A stretch of DNA of 64,000 nt. Source: Megaleporinus macrocephalus. Taxonomy: Eukaryota; Chordata; Actinopteri; Characiformes; Anostomidae. Made by a program: the position numbers and the translations under genes. Under the pieces are notes generated by a model, which was not told the origin of the DNA, ran no database searches, and worked only from the letters and a program-made list of their open reading frames with translations. Shown piece by piece: positions 50,198 through 56,100 of the stretch; positions within the stretch are counted from its first letter, which is position 1, and each line of letters starts with the position of its first letter. The stretch lies in contig CM038717.1 of the NCBI GenBank assembly GCA_021613375.1, positions 35,504,327-35,568,326 of the forward strand. Reading direction: 5' to 3'.

Positions 50198-53100
50198 TGA
50201 TCTACAAACAACAATCTTAAAAATGTCTATCCTTCTTCTGTCAGATTAATAATTAAAATGGTGGAGTGACTCCAGGGAGTGGTGTTTTAGAGATTCCTGT
50301 AGTAAATTTCAGCTGGCTGGTGCTCCAGAGCCAATAGCAGTTCAGTAATGCTCTGTGCACCTGAAGGGTGATCCAGTCACTGGAGCCAGTTTGATCATTA
50401 TTTAGAGAACACTGATGTGAAGTGAGTGATCTGTTGATGAACAGAAGCCAATGTGATTCCGCCTCACTGCCAGAGATCACCAGCCTACTGTGTAATACAG
50501 TGTGCAGTGAGCAGTGTAGGGGTCTCTGGTGATACATCTCAGAGTGAAAGATTGAGTCTAAGGGCTTGAGGCTATTGGGAGGTGCATACGTGTATATTAC
50601 ACCATCATAAGTAATAATTCATAACAAAGTACTCTCAGTGACCCTTTTTCTAGTGTGAGAGAAACATGGTTTTCAATACAGTAAACTGAGCTTCTGTCTT
50701 AATTAAATCTACTAGTTCATGTCGGGGCAAATGACTACAGAGTCACGTTATTATGATTCCTACTTTTGACTGCGGCATTGCCTAGGTGGCAGTGTTATGG
50801 TCTGGGGAATGTTTTCATGGTATTTTCTAGACCCACACTTCTATGTGGAAGGCACCCCCAACAGATTTGGGTATGAATCCATCCTTGCAGATCACATACA
50901 CCATACATGCTGAGTGTCTTATCTGGGGCAGATGGGATTTTCCAGCAAGACAATGTGAAACAGCTAGAAATGTCCCATATTGGTTGGAAGAGCTGACCAA
51001 GACTTCCAGGTACTCCACTGGACCCCTAATTCCTCAGATTTAAACCCAATTAAGCATCTGTGTGACGTTGTGTTCGCTCTATGGATCCTCCACCATGCTC
51101 CCTCCAGCAGCAGTGGTGTGCACTGCAGTCAGCATGGCTCCAGATACCTGTGACCACTTACCAGTTGAGTCTCCCAGCCAGACTACATGCTGTTCGTGCT
51201 GCACATGGTGGTTACTCTACTTATTAGCTGGTGCTTGTAATAATGTGACTCGACCATCTAAGTTCATGATAAGTGAAGACATAAACATAATTAAGAACAA
51301 ATGTTTTTAAAATAAAATTGAGCAGTTAATTTCTCGAGAAAGACAGCTTGTGTTGAACATTAAATATCACTGAGGTGGGACACTAAAAAAATTATGATTG
51401 GCTTAGACTGTGCTAGGCCTCAAAACAGCAACTAATCACAGCAGCTGCCAACACCAACCACAAACTAAACCACAGAGAGTCACACTATTTCAGGTACAAG
51501 AAGCAGTACATATGTCTGAACAGCAGCTAGTGAACGATACTCACTTAACTGATGCCAACAACAGTGCACGATAAACTAAATGAACTGTAAGTTACTCCAC
51601 AACACAAAGTAGGAACTGGAGCCTTCTCACCTTTTTCTCCAACATAGCCTTTTATACAAACATCAATATATAAAACAGTTAGAGCACAGTTTCATCATGT
51701 GTTGTATGTTTTAAATATCTCATGCACTCATCACTAATGTTCGTATGCAAGAATGCTATCCAGAAATCTGGCAATGGCTTAAAAAACTCACTATTTAAAG
51801 ATTTGTAAGCAGATTTTGTGAAATTCTCTTGTTTAGGAGTTGATGAGGGAAGTGCAGAGCTGTATTAGGGGTGTAAGCGTGTAATTGTGTAAGATTATAC
51901 AATACAAAGATCTTATAATGAAAAGATTTTGTGTGTACCACAGTTTATCATGCTTGCAATCAAGTCCAAAAGCCAAAAAGTCAACCAAAATAAAAGATAA
52001 TGTAAAAAAATAAAAAAACGTTTTGTGGAAAAACACAAACAAGGTTAGATCGATTAAAAAAGTGAATGTCATCTATAACAGGTAAACAACATGATAACAG
52101 CGAGAAAGGTTTTCTATTAGAAATGTGTCATTTATTCCACAGTAGGACTAATATTATTAATGGAGAATGTTTCATTAAAATTAAATAAGTCAACATACTG
52201 ATGTAACTAAACCTGGTTACATCAGTTCAAACCTAAATGTGTTAGTGCCATACATACATATACACAGTGAGACGGCTGGTGTAATGCATGTAAGACTTAT
52301 TTTCTTCCTTTTCTCCTTTCAGACTGGACCCATCTTGGAGCGAAAGATTTGTTTCTTATTTTTGGGGTAGTTCTAAAAAGTCTGCAGCCACAGATACCGA
52401 GCGGAGCGGATCAGGCCGCACCACCACAGACGCTGAGCAGAGCGGAGCAGAGCCGAGTCAGCTAACAGGGATGAGCGGAGCGGAGCAGGCAGAGCGGACT
52501 GGAGCAGCCTGCACAACCACAGACGCCGAGCCGAGAGGAGGAGCTAAGTTGGCCGACAGAGACAAGTGGAGAGGAGCGGAGCAGGCCACACAACCACAGA
52601 CGCCGAGCGGCGCAGACGGGCCAAGTCAACATACAGAGAGGAGCGGAGAGGAGCAGGCTGCACAACCACAGACGCCAAGCGGGGCAGACAAGACAAGTCG
52701 GCTGACAGTGAAGAGCGGAGAGGAGCAGGCTGCACAACCACAGACGCCAAGCGGGGCAGACAAGCCAAGTCGGCTGACAGTGAAGAGCGGAGAGGAGCAG
52801 GCTGCACAACCACAGACGCCGAGTGGCACAGACGAGACAAGTCAGCCTACAGACAAGAGTGGAGAAGAGCAGGCCGCACAACCACAGACGCCAAGCGGCG
52901 CAGACGAGCCAAGTCGGCCGACAGTAAAGAGCGCAGAGGAGCAGGCTGCACAACCACAGACGCCAAGCGGCGCAGACGAGACAAGTCAGCCTACAGAGAT
53001 GAGCGCAGAGGAGCAGGCTGCACAACCACAGACGCCGAGTGGCACAGACGAGACAAGTCAGCCTACAGACAAGAGTGGAGCGGAGCAGGTCGTACAACCA

Positions 53101-56100
53101 CAGACGCCAAGCGGCGCAGACAAGACAAGTCAGCCTACAGACAAGAGTGGAGAAGAGCAGGCTGCACAACCACAGACGCCAAGCGGCGCAGACGAGCCAA
53201 GTCGGCCGACAATGAAGAGCGCAGAGGAGCAGGCTGCACAACCACAGACGCCGAGTGGCACAGACGAGACAAGTCAGCCTACAGACAAGAGTGGAGAAGA
53301 GCAGGGCTGCACAACCACAGACGCCAAGCGGCGCAGACGAGACAAGTCAGCCGAGAGTAAAGAGCGGAGAGGTACAAACCACAGACGCCGAGCGGCGCAG
53401 ACGAGACAAGTCAGCCGAGAGTAAAGAGCGGAGAGGAACAGGCCGCACAACCACAGATGCCGAGTGACGCAGATGAGCCAAGTCAGCCTACAGAGACGAG
53501 CGGAGAGGAGCAGGCCGCACAACCACAGACGCCGACCGGAGAGGAGCAGCCAAGTCAGCCGACGGGGACGAGCACAGCGGAGCAGGCCACACAACCACAG
53601 ACGTCGAGCGGCGCAGACGAGCCAAGTCGGCCGACAGTAAAGAGTGGAGCGGTGCAGTTCGTACAACCACAGACGCCAAGCAGCGCAGACGAGCCAAGTT
53701 GGCCGACAATGAAGAGTGCAGAGAAGCAGGCTGCACAACCACAGACGCTGAGTGGCACAGACGAGACAAGTCAGCCTACAGACAAGAGTGAAGAGGAGCA
53801 GGCCGTACAACCACAGACGCCAAGCGGCACAGACGAGACAAGTCAGCCTACAGAGACAAGCGGAGTGGAGCAGGCCGTACAACCACAGACGCCAAGCGGC
53901 ACAGACGAGACAAGTCAGCCTACAGAGACGAGCGCAGAGGAGCAGGCTGCACAACCACAGACGCCGAGTGGCACAGACGAGACAAGTCAGCCTACAGACA
54001 AGAGTGGAGAGGAGCAGGCTACACAACCACAGACGCCAAGCGGCACAGACGAGACAGGTCAGCCTACAGAGACGAGTGGAGAGGAGCAGGCTGCACAACC
54101 ACAGACGCCGAGCGGTGCAGACGAGACAGGTCAGCCTACAGTGACGAGCGGAGAGGAGCAGGCCGCACAACCACAGACGCCGAGCGGGGCAGACGAGCCA
54201 AGTCAGCCAACAATGAAGAGCGCAGAAGAGCAGGCCACACAACCACAGACGCCGAGCGGCGCAGACGGGCCAAGTCAACATACAGAGAGGAGCGGAGAGG
54301 AGCAGGCTGCACAACCACAGACGCCAAGCGGGGCAGACAAGACAAGTCGGCTGACAGTGAAGAGCGGAGAGGAGCAGGCTGCACAACCACAGACGCCAAG
54401 CGGGGCAGACAAGCCAAGTCGGCTGACAGTGAAGAGCGGAGAGGAGCAGGCTGCACAACCACAGACGCCGAGTGGCACAGACGAGACAAGTCAGCCTACA
54501 GACAAGAGTGGAGAAGAGCAGGCCGCACAACCACAGACGCCAAGCGGCACAGACGAGCCAAGTCGGCCAACAATGAAGAGCGCAGAGGAGCAGGCTGCAC
54601 AACCACAGACGCCAAGCGGCGCAGACGAGACAAGTCAGCCTACAGAGATGAGCGCAGAGGAGCAGGCTGCACAACCACAGACGCCGAGTGGCACAGACGA
54701 GACAAGTCCAGCCTACAGACAAGAGTGGAGCGGAGCAGGTCGTACAACCACAGACGCCAAGCGGCGCAGACGAGACAAGTCAGCCTACAGACAAGAGTGG
54801 AGAAGAGCAGGCTGCACAACCACAGACGCCAAGCGGCGCAGACGAGCCAAGTCGGCCGACAATGAAGAGCGCAGAGGAGCAGGCTGCACAACCACAGACG
54901 CCGAGTGGCACAGACGAGACAAGTCAGCCTACAGACAAGAGTGGAGAAGAGCAGGCTGCACAACCACAGACGCCAAGCGGCGCAGACGAGACAAGTCAGC
55001 CGAGAGTAAAGAGCGGAGAGGTACAACCACAGACGCCGAGCGGCGCAGACGAGACAAGTCAGCCGAGAGTAAAGAGCGGAGAGGAACAGCCGCACAACCA
55101 CAGATGCCGAGTGACGCAGATGAGCCAAGTCAGCCTACAGAGACGAGCGGAGAGGAGCAGGCCGCACAACCACAGACGCCGACCGGAGAGGAGCAGCCAA
55201 GTCAGCCGACGGGGACGAGCACAGCGGAGCAGGCCACACAACCACAGACGTCGAGCGGCGCAGACGAGCCAAGTCGGCCGACAGTAAAGAGTGGAGCGGT
55301 GCAGTTCGTACAACCACAGACGCCAAGCAGCGCAGACGAGCCAAGTTGGGCCGACAATGAAGAGTGCAGAGAAGCAGGCTGCACAACCACAGACGCTGAG
55401 TGGCACAGACGAGACAAGTCAGCCTACAGACAAGAGTGAAGAGGAGCAGGCCGTACAACCACAGACGCCAAGCGGCACAGACGAGACAAGTCAGCCTACA
55501 GAGACAAGCGGAGTGGAGCAGGCCGTACAACCACAGACGCCAAGCGGCACAGACGAGCCAAGTTGGCCGACAATGAAGAGTGCAGAGAAGCAGGCTGCAC
55601 AACCACAGACGCTGAGTGGCACAGACGAGACAAGTCAGCCTACAGACAAGAGTGAAGAGGAGCAGGCCGTACAACCACAGACGCCAAGCGGCACAGACGA
55701 GACAAGTCAGCCTACAGAGACAAGCGGAGTGGAGCAGGCCGCACAACCACAGATGCCGAGTGACGCAGATGAGCCAAGTCAGCCTACAGAGACGAGCGGA
55801 GAGGAGCAGGCCGCACAACCACAGACGCCGACCGGAGAGGAGCAGCCAAGTCAGCCGACGGGGACGAGCACAGCGGAGCAGGCCACACAACCACAGACGT
55901 CGAGCGGCGCAGACGAGCCAAGTCGGCCGACAGTAAAGAGTGGAGCGGTGCAGTTCGTACAACCACAGACGCCAAGCAGCGCAGACGAGCCAAGTTGGCC
56001 GACAATGAAGAGTGCAGAGAAGCAGGCTGCACAACCACAGACGCTGAGTGGCACAGACGAGACAAGTCAGCCTACAGACAAGAGTGAAGAGGAGCAGGCC

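Noticed and set aside
51833..52072. Hydrophobic 79-codon minus frame
   Set aside because: AT-rich intron sequence giving F/L/I-rich residues; no sign of a gene.
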